NCBI GenBank assembly: GCA_036562685.1
Contig: DATCJR010000013.1
Location: 1-40,055 of the forward strand
Length of the DNA stretch: 40,055 bases
Direction: 5' to 3'
DNA from: Clostridia bacterium
Lineage (GTDB): Bacteria > Bacillota > Clostridia > Christensenellales > DUVY01
Shown: positions 26,611-36,665 of the stretch, in pieces
Numbering within the stretch: position 1 is the stretch's first letter
Layout: the number at the start of each line of letters is the position of its first letter
Notes under the pieces: generated by a model
The model's input: only the letters and a program-made list of their open reading frames with translations
Told to the model about the DNA's origin: nothing
The model's database searches: none
Position numbers and translations under genes: made by a program

Positions 26611-27765
26611 ATGAAAAAAGTAATTATTGTTAGATACGGTGAAATTTATCTAAAAGGAGACAACAGAAATTATTTTGAAAGTCTGTTGATTCAAAATATA
26701 GATTATGTTTTAAAAGGCTGCGATTACAGTCTAATAAAAATTCGTGGAAGAATTGTAATTACAGATTTTAAAGATGAAGATGAAATCATATCACGTCTTT
26801 CTTATGTCTTTGGGATATATTCTTATAGTTTGGGTTATGAAGTAAAAAGTGATTTGAATATTATAAAAGAAACCGCATTAAAGACAATTGAAAACAGCGA
26901 TACAGTTGAGACTTTTAAGGTTTCAACAAATCGTGCTGATAAAAAATTCTCGCTTAATTCTCAAGAAATAAGCGCAGAAGTAGGCGGTTTTATTTTGCAA
27001 AATTTGCCAAAAATAAAAGTTGATATACATAATCCTGATTTTATAGTCTATATTGACCTAAGAGAAGATGGAAATACTTTTGTTTATTCGACCATTATTC
27101 AAGGTATCGGCGGATTGCCGGTTGGATGCAGCGGCAGAGGCTTATTGATGCTTTCGGGCGGAATAGATAGTCCAGTTGCTGGTTATATGATGGCAAAAAG
27201 AGGATTAAAGCTAGGCGGTGTGCATTTCTTTAGCTTTCCTTATACTAGCGAACTGGCAAAAGATAAGGTTATTCAGCTTTCGCAAATTTTGAGCAAATAC
27301 AATAACGGAATGGACTTGTATATTGTACCTTTTACTAAAATTCAAGAAAAAATCAATAGTCTTAATACGACATATACCGTAATTTTGATGCGCAGATACA
27401 TGATGCGTATAGCAAATGCGCTTGCAGATAAATTTGGATATAAGGCTATAGTAACAGGTGAAAGTTTGGCTCAGGTTGCAAGTCAGACATTAGATAGTAT
27501 GACAGTAACCAATCAAGTGTCTAATTTTCCTGTTTTTAGACCTGTAATAGGTATGGACAAAGAAGAAATAATCAAAATAAGCCGCAAAATTCAAACATAC
27601 GATGTTTCGATTTTGCCTTATGATGATTGCTGCACAGTATTTGTTCCTAAGCATCCTGTTACCAAACCTAATTTGGCATCAATAGAAAAGCTTGAAAAGC
27701 TGTTGGATTTGGACAGTTTAGTAAAAGAAGCAATCGATAATACGGAATCAATTAAAATAGAATAG
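26611..27765 (+). CDS. thiI: tRNA 4-thiouridine synthase ThiI
   Basis: A 384-residue protein with an N-terminal ferredoxin-like domain and THUMP domain (~1-165) that bind tRNA, then the PP-loop adenylation domain with SGGIDSPVAGYMM from ~185. Near the end is YDDCCTVFVPKHPVTKP, whose cysteine matches the conserved catalytic cysteine of the family. It activates U8 of tRNA with ATP and adds sulfur, giving a near-UV sensor. As in Bacillus it lacks the C-terminal rhodanese domain of the E. coli protein, so sulfur should come directly from the adjacent desulfurase. It ends 15 bases before a convergent gene, and I see no hairpin in that gap. Confidence 0.96.
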   Translation: MKKVIIVRYGEIYLKGDNRNYFESLLIQNIDYVLKGCDYSLIKIRGRIVITDFKDEDEIISRLSYVFGIYSYSLGYEVKSDLNIIKETALKTIENSDTVETFKVSTNRADKKFSLNSQEISAEVGGFILQNLPKIKVDIHNPDFIVYIDLREDGNTFVYSTIIQGIGGLPVGCSGRGLLMLSGGIDSPVAGYMMAKRGLKLGGVHFFSFPYTSELAKDKVIQLSQILSKYNNGMDLYIVPFTKIQEKINSLNTTYTVILMRRYMMRIANALADKFGYKAIVTGESLAQVASQTLDSMTVTNQVSNFPVFRPVIGMDKEEIIKISRKIQTYDVSILPYDDCCTVFVPKHPVTKPNLASIEKLEKLLDLDSLVKEAIDNTESIKIE

Positions 27766-27780
27766 TAAGGAAAAAAGCAT

Positions 27781-29844
27781 TTAGTTTGTTTTTATTCCTC
27801 TTTGTCTAAAAATTTCTTTCATTTTATCCAAAAAAGATTCTTTTCTTTTTTGGATTTCTTTTGTTTTTTGAATTATTTCCCATTTGATATTAATGGCTTT
27901 TTGAGGCATATTTCTTATTGAAAAAATCTCTCGCTTTTTATAACGAGGAGCTAGTTGGGCGTTTGCTAAGGTCAAAGTTTGATTGCTGTTATATACTATT
28001 AAATCAATATCAGCATAAACTACGGTGTTAGGTTTTATAAAATCTGCAGGTTTGATTTTTTGGTACAGCTTATCGTATACTTGTTTTGTGATCATAGTGG
28101 GGTATGTAGCACCTGTAACATTATTTGATAATGCGCTTTTTTCTTCATTGGATAAATTGCCAAGCCAAATACCCATAGTATGTTGTGTGGTATATGATAG
28201 ACAATACGCATCATTATTTTTGCTGGTCTTTTGATAACTGTTTGTGCCTGTTTTGGCAGCGACAGCATAATCGCAATCTTTGAGTCTTTTTGCTGTTCCG
28301 CTTTTTGCAGCAGTTTTTAGCATATCTGTCATAATATAAGCTGTGTCTTCATTAATAATTCGTTTTGGATTAAATGTGTTTTCAAAAATTACTCGTCCGT
28401 CTTTTGATGTTATTTTTTTAATAAATGAACTTTTTTGGTGCAAACCATAATTTGGAAATAATGTATATGCTTGTGTTAATTCATACAAAGATACGCCTTT
28501 ATACAATCCGCCTAATGCTAAACTAAGACCGTTATCATTTTCATCTAAATCAATCCCAAGATTATCTAAAAATTCTATTGAAGTATCTATGCCTACTGAT
28601 TTTAACACTTTTACAGCTGCAATGTTATTTGATGTGCTTACGGCGTCTCTTACGCTTATCCAACCCATATGTTTTCCGTTATAGTTTTTGGGAGTATAAC
28701 CATCATAATTAATTGGTTCATCCAAAACCGCGGTAGCTGTTGTAATTAGATTGTTTTGCAGGGCTGGGGCGTAAACAGCCAATGGTTTGATTGCAGAAGC
28801 TGGCTGCCTTTTGGTATCCAAAATATCATCATAAGATGAGATAAAACCGATTACGCCTAGAGTCTTGTTTTCAATTATAATTCCTGCATAATCTGGCATG
28901 ATTCCATTGCTGTTAGCAGCTTGCGGAACATATTTTTCAAAACTTTTTGATAAAGCTTGTTGAACATCATGATCGTAATAGGTATGAATAATACAATCCA
29001 AAAGATTGTGCTTAGTAGCCTTTAATATTTTCATGCTTTCTAAAACTGCGCATTTGGTATAAAAGCTTTCATAGTTTTTATACTTTTGGAAAGAAAAAGT
29101 TAAATTTTCATCTAAAGCATTTTGATATTGTTGCTGATTAATAAATTTGTTATCAAACATTGCTTTTAGAACAGTGCGCTGCCGTTTTATCAGGTTCTCT
29201 TGGTTTTTATATGGATTGTATTTGGCAGGGGAATTAATAATAGCTGATAATGCCGCAGCCTCTGCTATGGTAAGATTTTTTGCCGGTTTAGAAAAATAGA
29301 CATTAGAAGCTGATTCGATTCCGTGTAATCCGTTGCCAAAATATATGATATTGATATATTTTTCCAAGATTTCATCTTTAGTATAATTTTTTTCTAATTG
29401 CCTAGTTATATGTGCTTCTTTTAGTTTTCTTTCAATTGTTCGTTCGTTAGATAAATGTGTGTTTTTTACTAATTGCTGGCTTATAGTAGATGCGCCTTCC
29501 TTAAACGAAAATGTTTTCAAATCTTTCAATAAAGCTCCTACCAACCTTATGTAATCTATGCCATTATGCTTGTAAAATCTTTTATCTTCAATAGCAATAA
29601 ATGCTTTTGGAACATAATCCGGAAGTTCTGTCAATTTTACTGTATTTCCGTATTGGCCATTGTATTCTAAAGGTGTCATGTCATCTGCCAAAACCTCGAT
29701 TGTTTGACCTATACTGTCAATTAATTCTTTATCTAGATCAATATAATCAATGCTTAAAAAAATAAAAAATATACTTAGTAAGCCTACTAAAGCTACACTA
29801 CTTAAAGCTAATAATGAAATTTTAAGAGCTTTTTTTAATCTCAT
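27781..29844 (-). CDS. Class A penicillin-binding protein (transglycosylase/transpeptidase)
   Basis: A 687-residue bifunctional peptidoglycan synthase anchored by one N-terminal helix (MRLKKALKISLLALSS, ~1-32). The GT51 transglycosylase domain (~65-245) has EDKRFYKHNGID with the catalytic Glu, EGASTISQQLVKN and RKLKEAHITRQLE. The transpeptidase domain has SAIK (SxxK serine, in QPASAIKPLAVYAP), STSNN (SxN) and AAKTGT (KTG). It polymerises and cross-links lipid II outside the membrane. I preferred the ATG at 29844 to a GTG at 29886: the longer form adds an unconserved 14-residue stretch, and a TATAAT on this strand (29876-29881) falls inside that extension. The Shine-Dalgarno sequence is weak in both cases. 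It is a single gene, divergent from miaB. Confidence 0.93.
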   Translation of the reverse strand: MRLKKALKISLLALSSVALVGLLSIFFIFLSIDYIDLDKELIDSIGQTIEVLADDMTPLEYNGQYGNTVKLTELPDYVPKAFIAIEDKRFYKHNGIDYIRLVGALLKDLKTFSFKEGASTISQQLVKNTHLSNERTIERKLKEAHITRQLEKNYTKDEILEKYINIIYFGNGLHGIESASNVYFSKPAKNLTIAEAAALSAIINSPAKYNPYKNQENLIKRQRTVLKAMFDNKFINQQQYQNALDENLTFSFQKYKNYESFYTKCAVLESMKILKATKHNLLDCIIHTYYDHDVQQALSKSFEKYVPQAANSNGIMPDYAGIIIENKTLGVIGFISSYDDILDTKRQPASAIKPLAVYAPALQNNLITTATAVLDEPINYDGYTPKNYNGKHMGWISVRDAVSTSNNIAAVKVLKSVGIDTSIEFLDNLGIDLDENDNGLSLALGGLYKGVSLYELTQAYTLFPNYGLHQKSSFIKKITSKDGRVIFENTFNPKRIINEDTAYIMTDMLKTAAKSGTAKRLKDCDYAVAAKTGTNSYQKTSKNNDAYCLSYTTQHTMGIWLGNLSNEEKSALSNNVTGATYPTMITKQVYDKLYQKIKPADFIKPNTVVYADIDLIVYNSNQTLTLANAQLAPRYKKREIFSIRNMPQKAINIKWEIIQKTKEIQKRKESFLDKMKEIFRQRGIKTN

Positions 29845-29901
29845 AGTAATAGTATTGATTATCCCTAAGGTATTTATTATAGACACGATAAAAGAATTAA
29901 C

Positions 29902-29930
29902 TTGTCTAAAACTGTTAATTAAGATATAAT
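29902..29930 (+). promoter_or_regulatory. Promoter of the miaB-mutS-mutL-miaA operon
   Basis: TTGTCT (29902-29907), exactly 17 bases, then TATAAT (29925-29930), giving a start near 29937 and a 30-base leader before miaB. It lies in the short divergent region shared with the penicillin-binding protein gene. Confidence 0.72.
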
Positions 29931-29966
29931 TAGAAAATAAAATTTCTATTAAAAAAAGGATGATTA

Positions 29967-31277
29967 ATGTACTATCATATAATAACTTACGGTTGCCAGA
30001 TGAATGTTCACGAATCAGAAAAACTGGCAGGAATGCTTGAAAATTTGGGATTTGTTAATACATCTGATAAAGAAGAAGCTGATGTCATTGTTTTTAATAC
30101 ATGTTGTATAAGAGATACAGCAGAAAAAAGAGCTTTGGGAAATATTGCAGCATTAAAAAAACTTAAAATCCAAAAGCCTAATTTGATAATAGGTGTTTGC
30201 GGTTGCATGCCTCAGCAGGATTCTGTAAAAAAATACATAGAAACCAAAATGCCTTATGTCGATATTGTTTTTGGAACTTATAATTTGCATAAATTCTCTG
30301 AACTTTTGCAAAATTGCTTAAAAGAGAAGAAAAGAATAGTTGATATATGGGGAGAGGGTGAATTGCAGCCTGCCAATACCCCTATGAAAAGGACAAGCGG
30401 CATCAATGCATGGGTTAATATTACTTATGGCTGTAATAATTTTTGCACATATTGTATAGTGCCTTATGTTAGAGGAAGAGAAATAAGCCGTCCCATGAAT
30501 GAAATAATAGACGAAGTAAAACAGCTTTTAAGTACTGGACAATATTCAGAAATTACGCTTTTGGGTCAAAATGTTAATTCATACGGCAACGATTTAAATG
30601 ACGGAACGACATTTGCTAAGCTACTAAAGACTATTGCAGAGCTTGACGGAGACTTTAGGATTAAGTTTATGACATCTCATCCTAAGGATATCAAGAATGA
30701 GGTAATAGATACAATAGCCCAATACAAAAAGATTTCCAAGCTTATTCATCTTCCTGTTCAGAGCGGAAGCAATGCGATTTTGAAGGCAATGAATAGAAAG
30801 TATACTAGAGAATATTATCTTGACAGAATTAATTATATAAGACAGCAAATACCTGATGTTGGTCTTTCAAGCGATATTATTGTCGGTTTTCCTGGTGAAA
30901 CAGAGCAGGATTTTATGGATACTTTGAGCCTTGTAAAAGAAGTGGGCTATAATAATTTGTATATGTTTATGTATTCGCCCAGAAAGAATACGCCTGCTGC
31001 AAGCATGCCCAATCAAATTGATGAAGCTGTAAAAAAAGAGAGAGTAAAAAAGCTTATCGAGTTGCAAAGAGGGCTTATGCGAGAAATAGCCAAGGAATGC
31101 ATAGGAAAAAGATTCAGAGCTTTATTTGAAGAATATAAAGACGGAATTTTGTCCGCAGTAACTGATTGCGGAAAATTAGTATTTATTGAAAACGCATCAG
31201 AGAATTTGGTCGGAAAATTTGGAGAAGTATTGATTACTGGTGCAAAAAGCGGAAGATTGGTAGGGGAATTGGTTTAA
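29967..31277 (+). CDS. miaB: tRNA-2-methylthio-N6-dimethylallyladenosine synthase MiaB
   Basis: A 436-residue radical-SAM methylthiotransferase acting on A37 of tRNAs that read UNN codons, after MiaA. The N-terminal UPF0004 domain holds one 4Fe-4S cluster through cysteines in YGCQMNVHES, NTCCIRDTA and VCGCMPQ. The radical-SAM cluster motif CxxxCxxC is in YGCNNFCTYCIVPYVRGRE (~153-171). A TRAM RNA-binding domain (~375-436) ends the protein. AAAGGATG lies before the ATG. It is the first gene of an operon that also carries miaA, so the two steps of the same tRNA modification flank the mismatch-repair genes. Confidence 0.97.
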   Translation: MYYHIITYGCQMNVHESEKLAGMLENLGFVNTSDKEEADVIVFNTCCIRDTAEKRALGNIAALKKLKIQKPNLIIGVCGCMPQQDSVKKYIETKMPYVDIVFGTYNLHKFSELLQNCLKEKKRIVDIWGEGELQPANTPMKRTSGINAWVNITYGCNNFCTYCIVPYVRGREISRPMNEIIDEVKQLLSTGQYSEITLLGQNVNSYGNDLNDGTTFAKLLKTIAELDGDFRIKFMTSHPKDIKNEVIDTIAQYKKISKLIHLPVQSGSNAILKAMNRKYTREYYLDRINYIRQQIPDVGLSSDIIVGFPGETEQDFMDTLSLVKEVGYNNLYMFMYSPRKNTPAASMPNQIDEAVKKERVKKLIELQRGLMREIAKECIGKRFRALFEEYKDGILSAVTDCGKLVFIENASENLVGKFGEVLITGAKSGRLVGELV

Positions 31278-31278
31278 T

Positions 31279-33885
31279 ATGGCATTATCACCCATGATGA
31301 AGCAATATATGGCAATAAAAGAAATGTATAAAGATTGCCTGTTGTTTTACAGATTAGGCGATTTTTATGAAATGTTCTTTGATGACGCTATTACTGCTAG
31401 TCGTGAATTGGAATTGACTTTGACTGGTAGAGATTGCGGTTTGGAAGAACGCGCACCTATGTGCGGTGTTCCTTTTCATTCTGTAGATTCTTATATTGCA
31501 AAACTCATAGAAAAAGGGTATAAGGTAGCCATTTGCGAACAAACAACTTTGCCTGAAGAAAGCAAAGGAATTGTTGAAAGAGAAGTTACAAGAATTATCA
31601 CGCCAGGCACAGTTATAGATAATAATATGCTTGATGAAGGCAGAAATAACTATATTGCCTGCGTCTTTTTGAATAATTCTTCGACCAAATACGAAATTGG
31701 ACTTAGCTGGGCTGATATAAGCACTGGCGAATTTAATTTTCTTGAAATAAATGAAGATCCTATCAATAAGCTTAATGAAACATTAATTCGTATAAATCCT
31801 TCTGAAATTATTTGCAATGAAGAAATGCTTGCAGAAAGCTATAGTTTAAATGCTGTAAAATTCAATCATATACCACGATTTAATGTTTATTACGAATGGG
31901 CTTTTAATTACGAAAACGCCTTAAAAAAGATATCAGACAACGGTAAGAGTTTGTTAATAAATAAATCCAAGGTCTTGGCAGTTAGATCTTTGGGTGCTTT
32001 GCTGGAATATCTGACTGATACTCAAAAAAGACCTATTACATATTTGAATGGCGTCAATGATTATCAGGAAATTGAATTTTTAGTTATTGATAATACTGAA
32101 CGCCGAAATCTTGAACTTTTTGAAACCATAATTGACCGTAAAAAACGTGGTTCTTTACTGGGTGTAATTGATAAAACAAAAACAAGCATGGGCGCCAGAA
32201 TGTTAAGACGCTGGCTTGAACAACCCAGTATTAATAGTAATGTTATCAATCAAAGATTGGACGGAGTTGAGGAATTAATAAATAATCCTATCTTAAAAGA
32301 AAATTTGACTCAACTGTTATCCAAAATCAATGATATTGAAAGACTTAGCAGCAAAATTGCATATGGAACAGTTAATCCAAGAGAATGCGTTGCAATCAGC
32401 AATTCGCTTAAAAATGCAGAACAGGTGATTTTTGCTCTAAAAGATGTAAAATCAGAAATTTTACATAGTATTTATGATAATTATGACGGGGCAAAAGATA
32501 TAATTGACCTAATCGACTGCGCAATTGAAGAAAACCCGCCTGCAATAATACGTGACGGCGGAATCATTAAGGCAGGATATAATAAAGAATTAGATACGTT
32601 GAGGAATGCCGGCAACAACGCAAAACAGCTTATTGCGGCATTGGAGGCTCAAGAAAAAGAAAGTACAGGCATCAAAAATCTAAAGATAGGCTTTAACAAG
32701 GTTTTTGGCTTTTATATTGAAGTTACAAAATCTCAACTTGATCAGGTGCCTTACCGCTATCAAAGAAAGCAGACCATTGTAAACGGTGAAAGATATATTA
32801 CTCCGGAACTAAAAGACCTTGAGTCGAAAATTCTTGGCAGTGAAGAAAAGGCAATAAAACTTGAACAAAGTTTATACAATGAAATAATCGCTAATTTGAA
32901 ATCATATGTTTCTAAAATTCATAAAATTGCTCAAGATATTTCACTTGTAGATTGCATCCTCTCATTTGCCGTAGTGTCGGCAGAAAATAATTATGTAAAG
33001 CCGATAATTAATGATAATGTTGATTGTCTAAAGATTATAGAGGGAAGACATCCTGTTGTAGAAAAATTTATAAAAGATGGCGAATTTGTTCCTAACGATA
33101 CATATTTGGACAATAAAGATAATCGCACGTTAATAATCACAGGTCCAAATATGGCAGGAAAAAGTACTTATATGCGTCAGGTTGCGTTAATAACAATACT
33201 TGGACATATGGGTTGTTTTGTACCAGCAAAAGAAGCTTATATTCCAATAACAGACCGCATTTTTACACGTATCGGTGCAAGCGATGATCTTACATACGGA
33301 CATAGCACCTTTATGGTAGAAATGATGGAAATGTCGCAGATCCTAAAAAATGCAACTTCAAAAAGTCTTTTGATTTTGGATGAAATAGGAAGAGGAACAT
33401 CTACTTTTGACGGACTTAGTATTGCTTGGGCTGTAATGGAATATGTTTCGTCTGTTTTAAAAGCCAAGACCTTATTTGCAACGCATTATCATGAGTTGAC
33501 AGAACTAGAAGGAGTTTTTGAAGGGGTAAAAAATTATAGGGTTTTGGTAAAAGAAGTTAACAAATCTATTTTATTTTTACATAAAATCGTAAGAGGCGGG
33601 GCTAATAAAAGCTTTGGTATAGAAGTTGCGTCGCTGGCAGGCTTGCCCAAAGAAGTAATCGAAAAAGCACGAAAGATTTTAAAAATTTTGGAAGAAAACG
33701 ATATTAATTATAATGAACGAGTTAATGCGCTTACAGGTCGTCAATTATCGATGTTTGACCAGATAAATGTTTCTGGATTTGAGCAAATAAAAAATATTTT
33801 AGAAGAAGTTGATATCAATACAATAACGCCTGTTCAAGCTTTTGAAATATTGGCTGATTTGAAAGAAAAGGTTAAAAAATTATGA
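31279..33885 (+). CDS. mutS: DNA mismatch repair protein MutS
   Basis: An 868-residue mismatch sensor with the full domain set. The mismatch-binding domain contains YRLGDFYEMFFDDA, with the intercalating Phe and the Glu of the F-x-E motif near residues 30-32. Connector, lever and clamp follow (~125-560), then the ABC-type ATPase with Walker A GPNMAGKST (~622-630), Walker B LLILDEIGRGTSTFDG and ATHYHELTEL. A helix-turn-helix dimer region follows (GIEVASLAGLPKEVIEKA). The C-terminal tail (~800-868) may contact the sliding clamp. It starts two bases after miaB and overlaps mutL by four bases (ATGA). Confidence 0.97.
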   Translation: MALSPMMKQYMAIKEMYKDCLLFYRLGDFYEMFFDDAITASRELELTLTGRDCGLEERAPMCGVPFHSVDSYIAKLIEKGYKVAICEQTTLPEESKGIVEREVTRIITPGTVIDNNMLDEGRNNYIACVFLNNSSTKYEIGLSWADISTGEFNFLEINEDPINKLNETLIRINPSEIICNEEMLAESYSLNAVKFNHIPRFNVYYEWAFNYENALKKISDNGKSLLINKSKVLAVRSLGALLEYLTDTQKRPITYLNGVNDYQEIEFLVIDNTERRNLELFETIIDRKKRGSLLGVIDKTKTSMGARMLRRWLEQPSINSNVINQRLDGVEELINNPILKENLTQLLSKINDIERLSSKIAYGTVNPRECVAISNSLKNAEQVIFALKDVKSEILHSIYDNYDGAKDIIDLIDCAIEENPPAIIRDGGIIKAGYNKELDTLRNAGNNAKQLIAALEAQEKESTGIKNLKIGFNKVFGFYIEVTKSQLDQVPYRYQRKQTIVNGERYITPELKDLESKILGSEEKAIKLEQSLYNEIIANLKSYVSKIHKIAQDISLVDCILSFAVVSAENNYVKPIINDNVDCLKIIEGRHPVVEKFIKDGEFVPNDTYLDNKDNRTLIITGPNMAGKSTYMRQVALITILGHMGCFVPAKEAYIPITDRIFTRIGASDDLTYGHSTFMVEMMEMSQILKNATSKSLLILDEIGRGTSTFDGLSIAWAVMEYVSSVLKAKTLFATHYHELTELEGVFEGVKNYRVLVKEVNKSILFLHKIVRGGANKSFGIEVASLAGLPKEVIEKARKILKILEENDINYNERVNALTGRQLSMFDQINVSGFEQIKNILEEVDINTITPVQAFEILADLKEKVKKL

Positions 33886-35771
33886 GTAAAATCAATGTAC
33901 TAAGCAGTGATATATATAATCTTATAGCGGCAGGTGAAGTTGTTGAAAGACCGTCTTCCATAATAAAAGAACTTGTTGAAAACAGCATAGACGCTGGGGC
34001 AGATTCTATAACAGTAGAAATCAAAGAAGGCGGTATAAAATATATTAAGGTTTCGGACAACGGTTCAGGTATTGAAAAAGATGATTTAAAAAATGCACTG
34101 TTGTCCCATGCAACCAGCAAAATTACTAAAAAAGATGATTTGAACGCTATAAGCACATTAGGTTTTAGGGGAGAAGCGTTAGCAAGCATTTCTGCGGTAA
34201 GCAAACTAAAAATTTTATCACGCACAAGTTCAAGCGATTTAGGATATGAAATATCTTCTACAGGAGGCAAAATTTCTGAAATAACAGAAAAAGGTTCGCC
34301 ATTAGGCACTATTATCACAGTAGAAGATTTGTTTTTTAATGTGCCTGCAAGAGCAAAATTTTTAGGCAAACCTAGTTCAGAGGAAAATCATGTTACTAAT
34401 TACATATCCAGACTAATACTTGCCAACCCTAATATTTCTATAAAATATATAGTTAACGATAAAATAATTTATCAGTTTAGCGGAAAAGGCATAGAAGCCG
34501 CAATTTATACCATATATGGAAAAGAAGCGCTTGATAATTGTCTTTATGTTTCAAGCGATAATCCTAATCTTAAGGTAGTAGGTTATTTAGGTAATCCGAA
34601 TTATACAAAAGCTAATAGGACATATCAAACTGTTATTATTAACGGTCGTTATGTCAATAATGAAACAGTATCTATTGCTGTTCATAATGCCTATCAGGAC
34701 AAATTAATGAAAAGGCAGTATCCTTTTTATGTTTTGTATCTGACCATTCCTTTTGATAAAGTTGATGTCAACGTTCATCCTAACAAACTTGATGTGCGTT
34801 TTTGGGATAAGAGTTATATATTTAAAGCTATTTTTTCTGCAATAAGAAATACTCTAAACAAAAATGAGTTTATAAAAGAAATTAAAGAAGAACCTTTGGC
34901 ATTATCTGAAGAAATAAAACAGGAAGAAACGTTAAAGCCAAAAGTAAATGAAAGTCTTAGCAATAGTAGTATTGATTTAAAATACAATGAAAGACTATTC
35001 GATAACACAATAAAATCATCTAATTTTGTAAGAGATGATGGCGGCAGAATGAGTATGATTTTAAACAAACTTGCAGAAATGAAAAAGTCACCGCAAGTTC
35101 AAGAAAAATCATACCAGACAGATATCTTTAATCGAAATGAAAAGGCAGAATCTAATACACTTGAAACCAAATCTGTTCAGCCTGAAATATTTGAAACTGC
35201 TAAAAAGCCGATAATCTTGGGCGTGCTTTTTGATACATACATAATGATCGAAATGACAGATAACCTATATATCATGGATCAACACGCAGCGCATGAGCGG
35301 CTTTTGTTTGATAGATTTATAAAAGATATTGAAAATAATATTAATGATATTCAAGATTTGCTTGTTCCATATATTTTTAAGGTCAATCATTTAGAAAATA
35401 ACAAAATTACTGAAATGCTAGACGAGCTAAATGCTATGGGATTTGGTATAACTGAATTTGGCAATCTTACTTACAAAATATCGACAGTTCCTTTCTTGCT
35501 GTCAGATATTAATATAAAAGATTTTATTAATGAGATTTTAAATGAAAACACCAAGAATATAAATACATCTGATCTTTTGAGAGATAAGATTGCAAGCGCT
35601 GCTTGTAAAGCTGCAATTAAGGCAGGAGATACTCTAAAAGATGATGAGATTATGTCGTTAATTAATCAGCTTAATGAAAACAAAACAGAACTTTTATGTC
35701 CTCACGGACGACCGATTATAACAAAAATCAATAAAAAAGAAATTGAAAAATGGTTCAAAAGGGTAATTTAA
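33882..35771 (+). CDS. mutL: DNA mismatch repair protein MutL (endonuclease type)
   Basis: A 629-residue protein. The N-terminal GHKL ATPase has IAAGEVVERPSSIIKELVENSIDAGA in two adjacent motifs, DNGSGI, and TLGFRGEALASIS. A poorly conserved linker (~330-440) follows, then the C-terminal endonuclease/dimerisation domain with MDQHAAHERLLFDRF, ACKAAIKAGD, CPHGRP and a terminal WFKR. These are the metal-site motifs found in MutL of bacteria without MutH. The DQHA(x)2E(x)4E motif ends in Asp instead of Glu, a conservative change, so nicking activity is likely but not certain. Translation is coupled to mutS by an ATGA overlap, and the end overlaps miaA by 22 bases. Confidence 0.96.
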   Translation: MSKINVLSSDIYNLIAAGEVVERPSSIIKELVENSIDAGADSITVEIKEGGIKYIKVSDNGSGIEKDDLKNALLSHATSKITKKDDLNAISTLGFRGEALASISAVSKLKILSRTSSSDLGYEISSTGGKISEITEKGSPLGTIITVEDLFFNVPARAKFLGKPSSEENHVTNYISRLILANPNISIKYIVNDKIIYQFSGKGIEAAIYTIYGKEALDNCLYVSSDNPNLKVVGYLGNPNYTKANRTYQTVIINGRYVNNETVSIAVHNAYQDKLMKRQYPFYVLYLTIPFDKVDVNVHPNKLDVRFWDKSYIFKAIFSAIRNTLNKNEFIKEIKEEPLALSEEIKQEETLKPKVNESLSNSSIDLKYNERLFDNTIKSSNFVRDDGGRMSMILNKLAEMKKSPQVQEKSYQTDIFNRNEKAESNTLETKSVQPEIFETAKKPIILGVLFDTYIMIEMTDNLYIMDQHAAHERLLFDRFIKDIENNINDIQDLLVPYIFKVNHLENNKITEMLDELNAMGFGITEFGNLTYKISTVPFLLSDINIKDFINEILNENTKNINTSDLLRDKIASAACKAAIKAGDTLKDDEIMSLINQLNENKTELLCPHGRPIITKINKKEIEKWFKRVI

Positions 35772-36649
35772 TAGTTATTTGCGGACCTACTGCTGTAGGA
35801 AAAAGTGCTTTAGGATTATCTTTAGCAAAAAAATATAACGGCGAAATTGTTTCGGCTGATTCTATGCAGATTTATCGCGGAATGGATATTGGTACAGCCA
35901 AACCTAGCAAACAAGAACAAAAAGAAGTAAAACATCACCTTATAGATATTATTGATGTAAACGATGAATACTCTGCAGAGCAATTTAAAGATGATGCTGA
36001 TGCTGCTATATCTGATATAATTTCGCGAGGCAAAATTCCTATTGTTGTTGGTGGAACGGGATTTTATATTAAGGCATTACTGTATGAACATAATTTTGGC
36101 AATGCCCCTAAAGATGAGAAAATTAGAGAGAAATATAAAAAAATATTAGAGCAATATGGCAAGGAATATTTGCACGATATTTTAAAAGAAAAAGATTTTG
36201 TTTCGTCAAAAAAAATTCATCCCAATGATACAAAAAAAGTCATAAGAGCATTGGAAATTTATGAAGTAAGCGGAACCAAAAAATCCGATTTGGTTCAAAG
36301 CCAGCAGGTTAACAGATATGAATTTAAAATGTATTGTCTTAATATGGAACGCCAATCATTATATGACAAGATTAATAAAAGAGTTGATATAATGATTGAT
36401 AACGGTCTTATTGACGAAGTTAGACAACTTCTACAAAATGGCGCTGATATTAATTCGCAAGCGATGCAGGGTATAGGCTACAAAGAAACGGCTGCTTTTC
36501 TAAACGGCAAAATATCTAAGGATGAAATGATAGAGTTATTAAAACAAAACACCAGGAATTACGCAAAACGTCAAATAACCTTTTTTAAGGGTATGAAAGA
36601 TGCAGAATGGATAGATATTCATAGTACTGTACCTGATATAGTACTTTGA
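35750..36649 (+). CDS. miaA: tRNA dimethylallyltransferase MiaA
   Basis: A 299-residue enzyme that transfers dimethylallyl from its diphosphate to N6 of A37 in tRNAs reading UNN codons, the substrate step for MiaB. The P-loop GPTAVGKSAL is at residues ~12-21, followed by SADSMQIYRGMDIGTAKPS, HHLIDIIDVNDEYSAEQF and VGGTGFYIKALL. Later come the tRNA-contacting segments LVQSQQVNRYEF, QAMQGIGYKE and NTRNYAKRQITFFK. The start lies inside the end of mutL with only a weak ribosome-binding site, implying reinitiation after mutL. Confidence 0.97.
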   Translation: MVQKGNLIVICGPTAVGKSALGLSLAKKYNGEIVSADSMQIYRGMDIGTAKPSKQEQKEVKHHLIDIIDVNDEYSAEQFKDDADAAISDIISRGKIPIVVGGTGFYIKALLYEHNFGNAPKDEKIREKYKKILEQYGKEYLHDILKEKDFVSSKKIHPNDTKKVIRALEIYEVSGTKKSDLVQSQQVNRYEFKMYCLNMERQSLYDKINKRVDIMIDNGLIDEVRQLLQNGADINSQAMQGIGYKETAAFLNGKISKDEMIELLKQNTRNYAKRQITFFKGMKDAEWIDIHSTVPDIVL

Positions 36650-36665
36650 AATTAAAGGATAGATG

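Noticed and set aside
29223-29233. Eleven-base match to the tRNA-Trp 3' end as a possible att site
   Set aside because: It encodes the conserved SPAKYNP motif of the penicillin-binding protein, is short and lies far from the recombinase.
29842-29886. GTG start at 29886 for the penicillin-binding protein
   Set aside because: A -10 element on the same strand falls inside the extension, and the added residues precede the usual charged start and membrane anchor.
33872-34369. 165-codon minus-strand frame opposite the start of mutL
   Set aside because: It lies wholly antisense to the conserved MutL ATPase motifs, has no recognisable family and is explained by codon bias of the opposite strand.
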